Positions 52,531 to 61,372 of a stretch of 64,000 bases of DNA are shown piece by piece. The first letter of the stretch is position 1. Each line of letters opens with the position of its first letter. Both the position numbers and the translations under genes were made by a program. Source of the DNA: Roseiarcus sp963806935 (GTDB lineage Bacteria > Pseudomonadota > Alphaproteobacteria > Rhizobiales > Beijerinckiaceae). The stretch spans positions 186,001-250,000 of the forward strand of contig CAWEAT010000002.1 of the NCBI GenBank assembly GCA_963806935.1, read 5' to 3'. The notes under the pieces are model-generated. The model was not told the origin of the DNA and made no database searches. It saw only the letters and a list, made by a program, of their open reading frames with translations.

Positions 52531-53712
52531 ATGAACGCCCCTGCCCTGCCCCACGCGCCGCCCGAGAGCGTCGGCCTCGATCCGGCGCGGCTCAAGCGGT
52601 TGAGCGCGGCCATGGCGCGCGAGATCGAGGAAGGCAAGGCGCCGGGCCTCTCGATGCTGATCGCCCGCAACGGCAAGATCGCCTTTCATCAGATGATGGG
52701 CGCGCTCAAGCCTAACGGGCCGCCCATGCGCGAGGACGCCATCTTCCGCGTCTATTCGATGACGAAGCCGATCGTCTCGGTCGCAACGATGACGCTGGTC
52801 GAGGAGGGACGACTGCTGCTGTCGGAACCGGTCGCCAAATACCTGCCTCAATTCGCCTCGATGACCGTCGGCGTCGAGCGCGACGGTAAGTTCGAGCGCG
52901 TTCCGGCCGCACGGCCGATCACGATTCTCGACCTGATGCGCCACACATCCGGCTTTACCTACGGCTTTCTTGGAACATCGCCTGTCCATCGGCTCACTCA
53001 CGAGGCCTATTTCCTGAGCCAGAGCCGGTCGATGGACGAGCACCTGGCCGATCTCGCGGCGCTGCCGCTGCTGCGCCAACCGGGCGAAGCTTGGGAATAC
53101 GGCCACTCGACCGATGTGCTCGGCCGGGTCCTCGAGGTCATCTCCGGAATGCGCCTCGGGCGACTTCTGGAAGAGCGGATTTTTGCGCCGCTCGGCATGG
53201 TCGACACGGCCTTCTATACGCCGCCGGACAAGCTCGACCGGCGGGCCGAGGCTTTCCCCTCAGGCCTCAGCGAACGCGACCATGTCGACCCGGTCAATTC
53301 GACCGAGCCGCCGCGATGCGAATTCGGCGGCACCGGCCTCGTTTCGACGATGAACGACTACGCGCGATTTTGCGCGATGCTGATCGGTGGCGGCGCGCTC
53401 GGGAGCGAGCGCCTGCTCAGTCCGCGCGGCTTCGCCTCGATGACCGCCGACCAGCTCGGAGACGCCATCATTGCCCGCAGCCCATTGCTCGAGGCCGGGC
53501 ACGGCTTCGGGCTGGGATTCGCCGTTCGCCTCGGACTGCGCGGCGCGGCCTACGGCGGTCCCGGCGAATTCCGGTGGGGCGGATGGGCCGGAACGGGATT
53601 TTGGGTTTCGCCCCGCGACCAGATGTACGCGATCTTCATGGTCCAGGCGCCGGCCTACATCTATTACCTGCGCGAGATTTTTCGCAATCTCGCCTACGCC
53701 GCGCTCGACTGA
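52531..53712 (+). CDS. Serine hydrolase, beta-lactamase/DAP-type
   Basis: A 393-residue intact paralogue of the preceding gene. It shows FRVYSMTKPIVSVATM with the Ser-x-x-Lys pair (about residues 75-90), the Tyr motif in EYGHSTDVLGRVLEV (about 190) and the C-terminal HGFGLGFAVRLG with WVSPRDQMYAIFMVQAP. No signal peptide is present, so it is cytosolic or exported unusually. Together with 51235-52440 it forms a tandem duplication. The true substrate is unknown; a transesterase or D-peptidase role is plausible. Confidence 0.92.
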   Translation: MNAPALPHAPPESVGLDPARLKRLSAAMAREIEEGKAPGLSMLIARNGKIAFHQMMGALKPNGPPMREDAIFRVYSMTKPIVSVATMTLVEEGRLLLSEPVAKYLPQFASMTVGVERDGKFERVPAARPITILDLMRHTSGFTYGFLGTSPVHRLTHEAYFLSQSRSMDEHLADLAALPLLRQPGEAWEYGHSTDVLGRVLEVISGMRLGRLLEERIFAPLGMVDTAFYTPPDKLDRRAEAFPSGLSERDHVDPVNSTEPPRCEFGGTGLVSTMNDYARFCAMLIGGGALGSERLLSPRGFASMTADQLGDAIIARSPLLEAGHGFGLGFAVRLGLRGAAYGGPGEFRWGGWAGTGFWVSPRDQMYAIFMVQAPAYIYYLREIFRNLAYAALD

Positions 53713-53714
53713 CC

Positions 53715-54152
53715 TTACCAGACGCCGGTGTTCGCCATCGACGCCCAGGGTTCCGCCGAGGGAAGCGAGCCGCCCTTCTGGATGAGTTCGATCGAAATGT
53801 TGTCGGGCGTGCGGATGAACGCCATATGGCCATCGCGCGGCGGCCTGTTGATGGTGACCCCGGCCGCCTTGAGCTTGGCGCAAGTCGCATAGATGTCGTC
53901 GACGCGGTAGGCGAGGTGGCCGAAATTGCGTCCGCCGGCATAGACCTCCGGGTCCCAATTGTAGGTTAGCTCGACCAGCGGCGCCTGGTCCTTCTTCGCC
54001 CGCTCCGCATCTCCGGGCGCGGCAAGAAAAACCAGGGTGTAACGGCCCTTGTCGTTGTCGACGCGCCGCGTCTCGACGAAGCCCATGAGCTCGAAAAAGG
54101 CGACCGTCGCCTTGATGTCGGTCACGCGGATCATCGTATGCAAATATTCCAT
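53715..54152 (-). CDS. gloA: Glyoxalase I (lactoylglutathione lyase)
   Basis: A 145-residue GloA that detoxifies methylglyoxal. The family start MEYLHTMIRVTDIKATVAFF, the first metal His (H5), Glu in PLVELTYNWD, FGHLAYRVDDIYATC with its His, and ISIELIQKG with the last Glu complete the nickel/zinc ligand set. The pattern GRNFGHLAYRV is typical of Ni-type bacterial enzymes. It is convergent, two bases apart, with the second serine hydrolase, and divergent from the CDF transporter. Confidence 0.93.
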   Translation of the reverse strand: MEYLHTMIRVTDIKATVAFFELMGFVETRRVDNDKGRYTLVFLAAPGDAERAKKDQAPLVELTYNWDPEVYAGGRNFGHLAYRVDDIYATCAKLKAAGVTINRPPRDGHMAFIRTPDNISIELIQKGGSLPSAEPWASMANTGVW

Positions 54153-54230
54153 GGGTCGTCCTCACCGGGTTTGCTAGGTGGCTGGCTTGGGAGCATAAGG
54201 CCTCCGAACTGGAGGAGCAGCCCCAATAAC

Positions 54231-55703
54231 ATGGGACCTCTCGGCTTGGGAACGCGGCCATCCGAAACGGATGACCTCCGCTCGGCGCTCAAGCAGCGCG
54301 CGGCGGCGGCTTCGATCGGCGCCAGCACCGTGCTCGCCGTCGTCAAGCTCGCGGCCGGCTTTGCGTCCGGCTCGCTCGCGCTTCTTTCCGAGGGAGCGCA
54401 CAACGCGCTCGACATCGGCGCGAGCGCGCTGACCCTGTTTGCGGTGCGCGAGTCCGACAAGCCCGCCGACGCCGATCATCCGTTCGGCCACGCCAAGATC
54501 GAGGCGGTGGCGGCTCTGGCCGAGACCGGCTTTCTCGCCGCGCTCGCGATCGTCGTCGCGGTCCAGGCGATCGGGCGCATCCGCGACGGCGGCGCGGCCG
54601 TCGATGTCGGCGCCTTCGCCATCGGCGCGGTCCTGTTTTCGATCGCCGTCGATATTCTGCGCTGGCGCGCTCTGACCCACGTGGCGCGCGCAACGTCGAG
54701 CCATGCCCTCGCCGCCGACGCGCTGCATTATTCGAGCGACCTCGTCTCGTCGGTGCTGGTCCTCGCAGGCCTCGCTGCGACGCGCGCGGGCTATCCTCAT
54801 GCCGACGCGATCGCCGCGATCGGCGTCGCCGCTTTCATCGCCGCGGCCGGCTGGCGCCTGGGCCGGGCGACGATCGACGCGCTGGTCGACCGCGCGCCCG
54901 CCGGCCTGACCGAGGCAGTCCGCTCCCTTGTCATCAGCGCGAACGGGGTCGCGGCGATCGAAGCCATCCGGCTGCGGCCGACCGGTCCCCGGACCGTCGG
55001 CGATGTCATCGTCTCGGTCTCACGCACCCTGCCGCTCGAGCGCGTCGCCGCGATCAAGGCCGAGCTGCAAGCGCGCATCGCCCGGCGGTGGCCTGAGGCC
55101 GATCTCACCATTACCGCCAATCCGCTCAAGCTCGACGACGAAACGATCCTCGAACGGGTGTTGGTGATTGCAGCCCGGCGAGGCCTGCCGGTGCACCACG
55201 TCACCATCCAGGAGATCGAAGGGCGCAAGTCTGTCGCCCTCGATCTCGAAGTCGATCGGGAGATGCCGCTCGGCGACGCCCATGCGCTTGCCTCTGAGCT
55301 CGAGGACGCCATCGCTAACGAAATCGGCGAGGGCGTCGAGGTCGAGACCCACATCGAGCCGGCAGAACCGGAGGCGCAGGGACAATTGGCCGAGCCCGAT
55401 CTCGCGCGCCGAATCGAGGCTTCGCTTGCCGAGGCGGCGACCGCTCAGGGGCGCCTGCGCGACATTCACAACGTCCGCGTCCGCGAAACCACTGGCGGCG
55501 TGATCGTCCTCTTCCACTGCCGCGTCGATCCTGCGACGCCGGTTGAGATCGTCCACGACGCTGTCGATGCGCTCGAGCGCTCGGTCCGCAGGGCCTTTCC
55601 CGAGGCCCGGCGCGTGATCGGACACGCCGAGCCGGCAGGCGCCGCTAGGCGAGCGCGACTTTCAGAATTCCCTCGGACTGCGCTATTCAAGAGGGCGCGA
55701 TGA
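54231..55703 (+). CDS. CDF cation efflux protein with extended C-terminus
   Basis: A 490-residue cation diffusion facilitator, against about 300 in FieF/ZitB. The N-terminal membrane domain (about residues 25-205, six helices) keeps both metal motifs HNALD (H57, D61) and HYSSD (H166, D170). The C-terminal half contains three ferredoxin-like ZT-dimer modules in tandem: about 215-285, 295-375 and 405-475, with similar starts AIEAIRLRPTG, HHVTIQEIEGR and IHNVRVRETTGG. Extra modules suggest sensing or docking. The stop overlaps the HlyD start by four bases (ATGA), so the metal exporter is translationally coupled to a tripartite pump. Metal specificity is unknown. Confidence 0.9.
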   Translation: MGPLGLGTRPSETDDLRSALKQRAAAASIGASTVLAVVKLAAGFASGSLALLSEGAHNALDIGASALTLFAVRESDKPADADHPFGHAKIEAVAALAETGFLAALAIVVAVQAIGRIRDGGAAVDVGAFAIGAVLFSIAVDILRWRALTHVARATSSHALAADALHYSSDLVSSVLVLAGLAATRAGYPHADAIAAIGVAAFIAAAGWRLGRATIDALVDRAPAGLTEAVRSLVISANGVAAIEAIRLRPTGPRTVGDVIVSVSRTLPLERVAAIKAELQARIARRWPEADLTITANPLKLDDETILERVLVIAARRGLPVHHVTIQEIEGRKSVALDLEVDREMPLGDAHALASELEDAIANEIGEGVEVETHIEPAEPEAQGQLAEPDLARRIEASLAEAATAQGRLRDIHNVRVRETTGGVIVLFHCRVDPATPVEIVHDAVDALERSVRRAFPEARRVIGHAEPAGAARRARLSEFPRTALFKRAR

Positions 55704-56854
55704 CCGATACGCAGCGGACGACCAGCGCTTCGCCCGAAACCGGCGCCCCGGCCCAAGGGCGCCTTTCGCGCTGGCTCTTTCCGCTGTTGCGGATCCTTCT
55801 CCTCGTCTTCGCCGCGTGGCTCGTCTGGTACACGGCCGGACATTGGGATCGCTGGACCGGCGCGGCCCGGTTCGAATCGACCGACGACGCGTTCGTATCG
55901 GGGGATGTGACGCCGCTCTCGGCCCGGGTGTCCGGGAACATCACCGAAATGCCGGTCAATGATTTCCAGATCGTGCGCAAAGGCGACCTTCTCGCGGTGA
56001 TCGACCCGTCCGACTACCAGGCTCAGCTCGACCTGGCTAAAGCCAATCTCGCCGCCGCCGAGGCGACGCTCGCCAATCTCGCCAATCAGCGGATCGTGCA
56101 GCAGTCGCTTGTCCAGCAGGCCGAAGCGACGATCGACGCGACCGAGGCCGACGTCCTGCGCTATCAGCTCGAGGACAAGCGCCAGCGCGACCTCCTGCGC
56201 ACCGGGATCGCCGGCACGCAACAATTGGTCGAGCAGGCCGACGACAACGCCAAGCGGGTCATCGCGCAACGGCGGCTGAACGCGGCGCAGCTCGAACAGC
56301 AGAAGGCCGCGCTGGCGGCGATCGACATCCAGGAAAAGCAGCTCAAGGCGCAAATCCACGCGGCGGAGGCGCAGGTCGCGCTTGCCGCCGACAACCTGGG
56401 CTATACGCGCATCGTGGCGCCGGCGGACGGATTGGTCGGCGAGCGGCAGGTCCGGCTCGGCCAGTTCGTCAATGTCGGCACGCAAATCATCGCGGTCGTG
56501 CCATTGCCCAACATCTGGGTGATCGCAAATTACAAAGAGACCCAGATGACCGACGTCCGGATCGGCCAGCCGGCCAGGATCGCGGTCGACGCCTTCCCCG
56601 ATCTTAAGCTCTCCGGCCACGTTGACAGCTGGTCGCCAGGAACGGGAAGCACTTTTGCGCTGCTTCCGCCCGACAACGCCACCGGCAATTTCACCAAGGT
56701 GGTCCAGCGCGTTCCGGTGAAGATCGTCCTCGACCGGAACGACTCGCTTGGATCCCTGGTGCGGCCAGGCATGTCGGTCGAAGCGACGATCGATACCGGC
56801 GCGCCTCCGGCCAGGGGCGGCGGGGCCGCGGCAAGCGCGGCGCCGACTCCGTGA
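55700..56854 (+). CDS. HlyD/EmrA family periplasmic adaptor
   Basis: A 384-residue membrane-fusion protein with one N-terminal transmembrane helix (about residues 33-52), a biotinyl-lipoyl-like domain starting FESTDDAFVSGDVTPLSARV, a long helical hairpin (about residues 115-225, rich in Gln and Ala, with coiled-coil periodicity) and the lipoyl return strand LGYTRIVAPADGLVGERQVR. This is the EmrA type. Start ATG is inside the CDF stop. Its own stop overlaps the GTG start of the MFS gene by four bases. No outer-membrane TolC gene is in the window. Confidence 0.93.
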   Translation: MTDTQRTTSASPETGAPAQGRLSRWLFPLLRILLLVFAAWLVWYTAGHWDRWTGAARFESTDDAFVSGDVTPLSARVSGNITEMPVNDFQIVRKGDLLAVIDPSDYQAQLDLAKANLAAAEATLANLANQRIVQQSLVQQAEATIDATEADVLRYQLEDKRQRDLLRTGIAGTQQLVEQADDNAKRVIAQRRLNAAQLEQQKAALAAIDIQEKQLKAQIHAAEAQVALAADNLGYTRIVAPADGLVGERQVRLGQFVNVGTQIIAVVPLPNIWVIANYKETQMTDVRIGQPARIAVDAFPDLKLSGHVDSWSPGTGSTFALLPPDNATGNFTKVVQRVPVKIVLDRNDSLGSLVRPGMSVEATIDTGAPPARGGGAAASAAPTP

Positions 56855-58482
56855 CAGCCGTCCCCGCCCCGCTCGCCTCGATGGACGCCGAGGCGCCCGT
56901 CCCCGCCCCGATCACGTGCGCCGGCATCGCCGCTCACGCCAGCGGGACCCGCTACATCCGCCTCAGCGCCGATTCGCTCAGGCCCTATATCGGCATACTC
57001 GGCGTTCTCATTGGCGCGATCCTGTCGTTCACCGGCAGCCGCATAACGACTTTCGGGCTCGCCGACCTGCGCGGCGGGCTGCACTTCGGGTTCGACGAAG
57101 GCGCCTGGATGACGACGAGCTTCGGCGTCGGGCAGATGCTGATCGGCGTCGCCTGCCCCTATCTCGGCGCCATTTTCAGCGTCAGGCGGGTGCTTCTGCA
57201 CGGGATGGCGCTTCTCTTCATCGCCAGCTTGCTCGGACCGTTGTCGCCCAACCTCAATGCGTTCCTTACTGCGCAGTTTCTTGCCGGCGTGGGCACGGGC
57301 ACGTTCATCCCGCTCACCATCGGCTTCATCGTCCGCAATCTTCCGCAGCGCCTGGTCGTCTACGGACTCGCCGTCTATGCGATGAACTCGGAACTGTCGC
57401 AGAATGTCTCCGCTTCGCTGGAGGGCTGGTTCACGGACAACCTCAGCTGGCGGTGGATCCAATGGCAATTCTGCAGCGGCGGTGCCGGTCTGATGTTCGT
57501 CTGTATCTGGTACGGAACGCCGCGCGAGAAGATCAATATCGCGCTCCTGCGCCACCTCGACTGGCCCGGGCTTGTTTACTCCGGCTTGGGGTTTTCGCTT
57601 CTCTACGCCGGCCTCGACCAGGGCAATCGCCTCGACTGGGTCAACAACGGTCTCGTCAATGGGCTTCTCATGTCGGGCGCATTGCTGACCATTACGTTCG
57701 TCTTGCGCGAGCTCGTTGTTGAAAGGCCGTTCCTCAACCTTCGGCTGCTGACGAGGGAAGGGATCGTGCCGATCCTTTTGGTCCTGGCCGGCTTCCGCTT
57801 CATCATTCTGTCGACCGCCTATATCATTCCAACCTATCTCCAGGTCGTCCAGGACTACCGTGAGCTGCAGGTCGGCGCGGTGCTGCTGTGGATTGCGCTG
57901 CCGCAGTTCCTGATCGTGCTTCCTCTCGGCTGGCTTCTTTCCCGTGTCGAGGCGCGCTGGGTCCTTGCGCTCGGCGCGGTCTTGATCGGGGTCGCGTGTC
58001 TCATGGGGACCGGCCTCACGCAGGACTGGGCGACCGATGATTTCCTGCCCTCGCAGATCCTGCAGGCGATCGGTCAGTCGTTCGCGCTAACCGCGGTCGT
58101 CGTGCTCGCGGTCAAGTCGATGAATCCCGCCGACGTCCTGACGATCGGCACGCTGTTCCAGACCGTTCGGCTGTTCGGCGGCGAGATCGGGACGGCTTTC
58201 ATGCAGACCTTCGTCCGCGTCCGCGAACAGGTCCATTCCAACCTCATCGGCCTGCATGTCGACAGCCTCGGCGGCATGACCGCCGACCGGCTCGCGGCCT
58301 ATCGCAACGTCGTCGGCGCCCATACGAGCGACGCCGCTGCGGCCGCGGCGCGGGCGACGAGCCTTCTTGGCGCCGCCGTCGCGAAGCAGGCCGCAGTCCT
58401 CTCCTATATCGACGGGTTTCTCGCCGCGGCCGTCGGCGCCTTCGTCTGTCTCCTGGTCGCCGCTCTGTTGCGGCGCCACTGA
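56851..58482 (+). CDS. DHA2 family MFS transporter (EmrB-like)
   Basis: A 543-residue permease with about 14 transmembrane helices, as in EmrB/QacA. Landmarks are FGFDEGAWMTTSFGVGQMLI (helix 2), the helix-2/3 loop, GVGTGTFIPLTIGFIVR (motif C-like) and a central QGNRLDWVNNGLV insertion. Start is GTG, overlapping the HlyD stop (GTGA). With the adaptor and an outer-membrane channel it would form a tripartite drug or fatty-acid efflux system. The last 60 residues contain an Ala-rich helix before a final transmembrane segment. Confidence 0.92.
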   Translation: MTAVPAPLASMDAEAPVPAPITCAGIAAHASGTRYIRLSADSLRPYIGILGVLIGAILSFTGSRITTFGLADLRGGLHFGFDEGAWMTTSFGVGQMLIGVACPYLGAIFSVRRVLLHGMALLFIASLLGPLSPNLNAFLTAQFLAGVGTGTFIPLTIGFIVRNLPQRLVVYGLAVYAMNSELSQNVSASLEGWFTDNLSWRWIQWQFCSGGAGLMFVCIWYGTPREKINIALLRHLDWPGLVYSGLGFSLLYAGLDQGNRLDWVNNGLVNGLLMSGALLTITFVLRELVVERPFLNLRLLTREGIVPILLVLAGFRFIILSTAYIIPTYLQVVQDYRELQVGAVLLWIALPQFLIVLPLGWLLSRVEARWVLALGAVLIGVACLMGTGLTQDWATDDFLPSQILQAIGQSFALTAVVVLAVKSMNPADVLTIGTLFQTVRLFGGEIGTAFMQTFVRVREQVHSNLIGLHVDSLGGMTADRLAAYRNVVGAHTSDAAAAAARATSLLGAAVAKQAAVLSYIDGFLAAAVGAFVCLLVAALLRRH

Positions 58483-58570
58483 CCGGCAGGCTCAAATCGC
58501 GCCACGCCCTTGACAGATCGGCCGCCCTCGGCCCCTCGACTCTCGCCACCAATCGTTGGAGTATTCTCAT

Positions 58571-59632
58571 ATGGCGCGCAAGCTACGCGTTGGCTTTGTC
58601 GGCCTGGGGCGCGTCTTTGACCTCAATGTGCGCGGCTACCTCGGCCACCCCGAGGCGGAGGTTGCCGCGCTATGCGACGCCGACTCCGCCATTCTCGCTC
58701 GACGGGCCGCCGAGCACCCCGGCGCCCGCGCGACGTCCGACTTCCAGGACCTGTTGCGCTCCGACCTCGACCTGATCGAGATCCTGACTCCGCACCCACA
58801 GCACGAAGCGATGACGGTCGCGGCGCTCGCCGGCGGCGCTCATGTCAGCGTGCAAAAGCCGATGGCGATGACGCTGCCCGAATGCGATCGAATGATCGAA
58901 GCCGCCGCCGCGAGCGGAAGGCGTCTGAAAGTGTTCGAAAACTTTGTCTTCTACCCGCCGCTGGTCAGAGCCCGCGCGTTGCTCCGTGAGGGCGCGATCG
59001 GCAGGCCGCTGCATTTCCGGATGAAGGTGGTGATGGCCGACCGCGCGCAGGCGTGGCATGTGCCGAATGCGGCGAGTCGCTGGCGCCATGCGCTTGCCGC
59101 CGAGGGCCGCGGCGGCCCGATCGTGTTCGATCACGGCCACCATATGATGGCGGTGGCGCTGTGGCTGTTCGGAGAGGTGCGCGACGGGTTCGCATGCATC
59201 GAGCGCACCGAGACCGCCGCCGGCGTCTATGATGCGCCCGCGACGCTGATGTGGCGTCACGCCAACCCGCCGGTGCACGGAACGTGGGATGTTTCGCTGG
59301 CGTTGAAGATGACTCTGCGGACCGACTATTATGCCGACGCCGAGCGGTTTGAAATTCAGGGCGAGGAAGGCATCATCCAGGTCACGCGATGCTCCGACCG
59401 GATGCTGGACGAACCCGCGCTCACCCTCTATCGGGACGGCGAGGTCCGCGCCTTCCACAATCTCAACACCGACTGGGGCGCGAGCTTCCCGCTATCCACA
59501 CGCCATTTCCTCGACGTGCTCGCCGGAAGGGAGCCTGAAGAAGCGCTAACCGCGCCGGAGGGCCGGCGCGTGATCGCGCTCTACGACCTCTTTCAACGCA
59601 GCAACGCCGAGCGACGCGCTCTGGCGGGATAA
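58571..59632 (+). CDS. Gfo/Idh/MocA family oxidoreductase
   Basis: A 353-residue NAD(P)-dependent sugar-type dehydrogenase. N-terminal Rossmann motif GFVGLGRVFDLN (about residues 8-19), the EKP-type motif written VQKPMAMTLPECD (about 96-108, Gln in place of Glu), and a C-terminal substrate half with DHGHHMMAVALWLFGEV, where the His pair resembles the catalytic His. Start is the ATG at 58571. It lies 88 bases after the MFS gene and may be a separate unit. The substrate is unknown; a cyclitol or sugar-acid is plausible. Confidence 0.9.
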   Translation: MARKLRVGFVGLGRVFDLNVRGYLGHPEAEVAALCDADSAILARRAAEHPGARATSDFQDLLRSDLDLIEILTPHPQHEAMTVAALAGGAHVSVQKPMAMTLPECDRMIEAAAASGRRLKVFENFVFYPPLVRARALLREGAIGRPLHFRMKVVMADRAQAWHVPNAASRWRHALAAEGRGGPIVFDHGHHMMAVALWLFGEVRDGFACIERTETAAGVYDAPATLMWRHANPPVHGTWDVSLALKMTLRTDYYADAERFEIQGEEGIIQVTRCSDRMLDEPALTLYRDGEVRAFHNLNTDWGASFPLSTRHFLDVLAGREPEEALTAPEGRRVIALYDLFQRSNAERRALAG

Positions 59633-59790
59633 TTCGATGACCGGCGGCGGGCTAAGCCGCTTAAGAATGTCTGCAGCCGAGTGATTGGATCGAAGCCTCG
59701 CCTCGGGTCGAAATGCGAACCGTCAGCTCGTAAACTCGCTCCGAATCCGTACCGAGCTAACGAGTGTGACTTCGAAGAACGGGGGACGGC

Positions 59791-60756
59791 ATGCGAACCG
59801 CCTATTGCTTCACGCCCGACCGCGCGTTCTTTGCGCCGGCGGTGCGCGCCATCGCGTCGCTCATCGCGGCCGAGCCGGAGGGGGGGCACGAGATCGTCAT
59901 CGTCTGCGAGCCGGGCGACGTGCCGCGCGGCTTCGACAAGCTCGCGGGGCGATTGCGCGATCGCATCGAACTCATGGCGATCGACTTTGCCCGCTTCGAC
60001 AAGGATTTGAAGCCGAGCGGGCGCTTTTCGCGCGCCGTCTTTCGCCGGCTCTTTCTCGACGAGCTGCTGCCGGCCCGCTTCGAGCGCATCGTTTCGGTCG
60101 ATTCCGACATGCTCATCGTCCGCCCGGGGCTCAAGCGGCTCGAAAGCTTCGATCTCGACGGAAGGCCGCTCGCCGCCGCCTACGACATGATCTTTTACAT
60201 GGACTTCAAGGGCGACGCGCTGGCGCGGCGATTCCAGCGGACGCGCCGCTCGCTCGGCCTTGCGCTCGAGACCCCCTATTTCAATGCCGGCCTGATGGCG
60301 ATCGACCGCGCCGAATGGCGCCGGCGCGGGCTCGCCGAGCAGGTGGCGCGGGCGCTCCGCGATGCGCCCGAGCGGTTTCCCTTCAACGAGCAGGACGCGC
60401 TCAACGCGACCCTTCAGGGCGATTTTGCGCCGCTGTCGCCGCGCTTCAATTTCATGGGCGACTTCTTCCTTCTCGACCTCGAGCGCTCGATCGAGCCGAT
60501 CGTGCTCCACTTCGTCAACGCGCCAAAGCCATGGGAGCTCAAGCTCTGGCGCGGCGAGGCGCGTTTCGCCGAGAACTACCGCGACTGGTTCTCAAGTTCG
60601 CCGTGGCCGGAGCTGGCTCAGGCGCCGTCGTCTCCGCTTTGGCGGCGGGGCCGGCCGCCGCTCACCCACGTGCGCCGGGAGTTCGCCAAACGCTTGTCGC
60701 TGTTCATCGACCGGACCCGGTACGTCGATGGACCTTTGACCTTGCGGGGGGCTTGA
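59791..60756 (+). CDS. GT8-like glycosyltransferase
   Basis: A 321-residue retaining-type glycosyltransferase of the GT8 (LgtC/glycogenin-like) fold. The metal-binding DxD motif is in RIVSVDSDMLIVRPG (about residues 105-119), with the donor-binding GRFSRAVFRRLFLDELLP before it and YFNAGLMAIDRAEW (about 166-179) after, ending HFVNAPKPWEL with the second metal His. Start ATG has GGGGGA upstream. The stop shares bases with the next gene's TTG start. A role in surface polysaccharide or lipopolysaccharide decoration is inferred from the family, not shown. Confidence 0.88.
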   Translation: MRTAYCFTPDRAFFAPAVRAIASLIAAEPEGGHEIVIVCEPGDVPRGFDKLAGRLRDRIELMAIDFARFDKDLKPSGRFSRAVFRRLFLDELLPARFERIVSVDSDMLIVRPGLKRLESFDLDGRPLAAAYDMIFYMDFKGDALARRFQRTRRSLGLALETPYFNAGLMAIDRAEWRRRGLAEQVARALRDAPERFPFNEQDALNATLQGDFAPLSPRFNFMGDFFLLDLERSIEPIVLHFVNAPKPWELKLWRGEARFAENYRDWFSSSPWPELAQAPSSPLWRRGRPPLTHVRREFAKRLSLFIDRTRYVDGPLTLRGA

Positions 60757-61196
60757 AGGTGCAATTCTGGCTCATTGCGATGGCGTGCGGCTTGTTCCAG
60801 GTCCTGCAGGCGATGGCCAATGGCGGCGCGGCAAGAGCGGGCATTGGCGCGATCTGGGTCGGCGCCATATCGGCGACCGTTTCCGCGCTGGCGCTCGTCG
60901 TTGTCGCGGTCGCGGTTTTCCGACTGCCGCTGCCTGAAGCCGGCCTCCTCGAAGCTCAGGGAGTGAAGATCGTCGCTGGCGGATTGATGGGGGCTTTCAT
61001 CGTGGCGGGCCTGACCTTCGTCGCGCCAAGGCTTGGACCCAATCAAACCTTCATCCTCTATTTTTTCGTGATCGCAGCGACATCGGCTCTGATCGACGGG
61101 TTCGGGCTTCTTGGAACTGAAGCCAAGCCGTTGGCGGCTCGACAGCTTGCCGGCGTGCTGCTCGCGGGCTTCGGCCTCCTTCTCGCCCGCTGGTGA
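60753..61196 (+). CDS. DMT-like (DUF606/YdcZ) membrane protein
   Basis: A 147-residue protein with five hydrophobic helices (about residues 5-24, 35-55, 73-92, 100-118 and 126-144), matching the DUF606/YdcZ branch of the drug/metabolite transporter superfamily. The likely start is TTG at 60753, in an overlap with the glycosyltransferase stop (TTGA), or GTG at 60759. The overlap suggests coupled translation, so the two may act on the same glycan or lipid product; that is inference. Confidence 0.78.
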   Translation: MKVQFWLIAMACGLFQVLQAMANGGAARAGIGAIWVGAISATVSALALVVVAVAVFRLPLPEAGLLEAQGVKIVAGGLMGAFIVAGLTFVAPRLGPNQTFILYFFVIAATSALIDGFGLLGTEAKPLAARQLAGVLLAGFGLLLARW

Positions 61197-61229
61197 ACGG
61201 GACCGCCCGCCGTTGTTGCGCAGCTGGAG

Positions 61230-61310
61230 GTGATATATTATGAGTTAATAGCAACTATAAGTATTATATGGCTAAAACTTTGTTACTGTTAAATAATAAT
61301 TAAGTATTGT
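61230..61310. promoter_or_regulatory. AT-rich upstream region of the outer membrane protein gene
   Basis: About 80 bases (from TGATATATTATGAG to AATTAAGTATTG) are strikingly AT-rich in an otherwise GC-rich window. They include TTGTTACTG, TAAATAATAATTAAG and several TATA-like strings, just before the outer membrane protein gene. The most likely role is a strong promoter with an UP-like element; a horizontally acquired or regulator-bound segment is possible. Confidence 0.55.
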
Positions 61311-61372
61311 CTGCCAGATTCTCCTGAAGCGTCGCCGTTTCTCGCGTCGGCGCGGCGATTTTGGGGTGGCCG

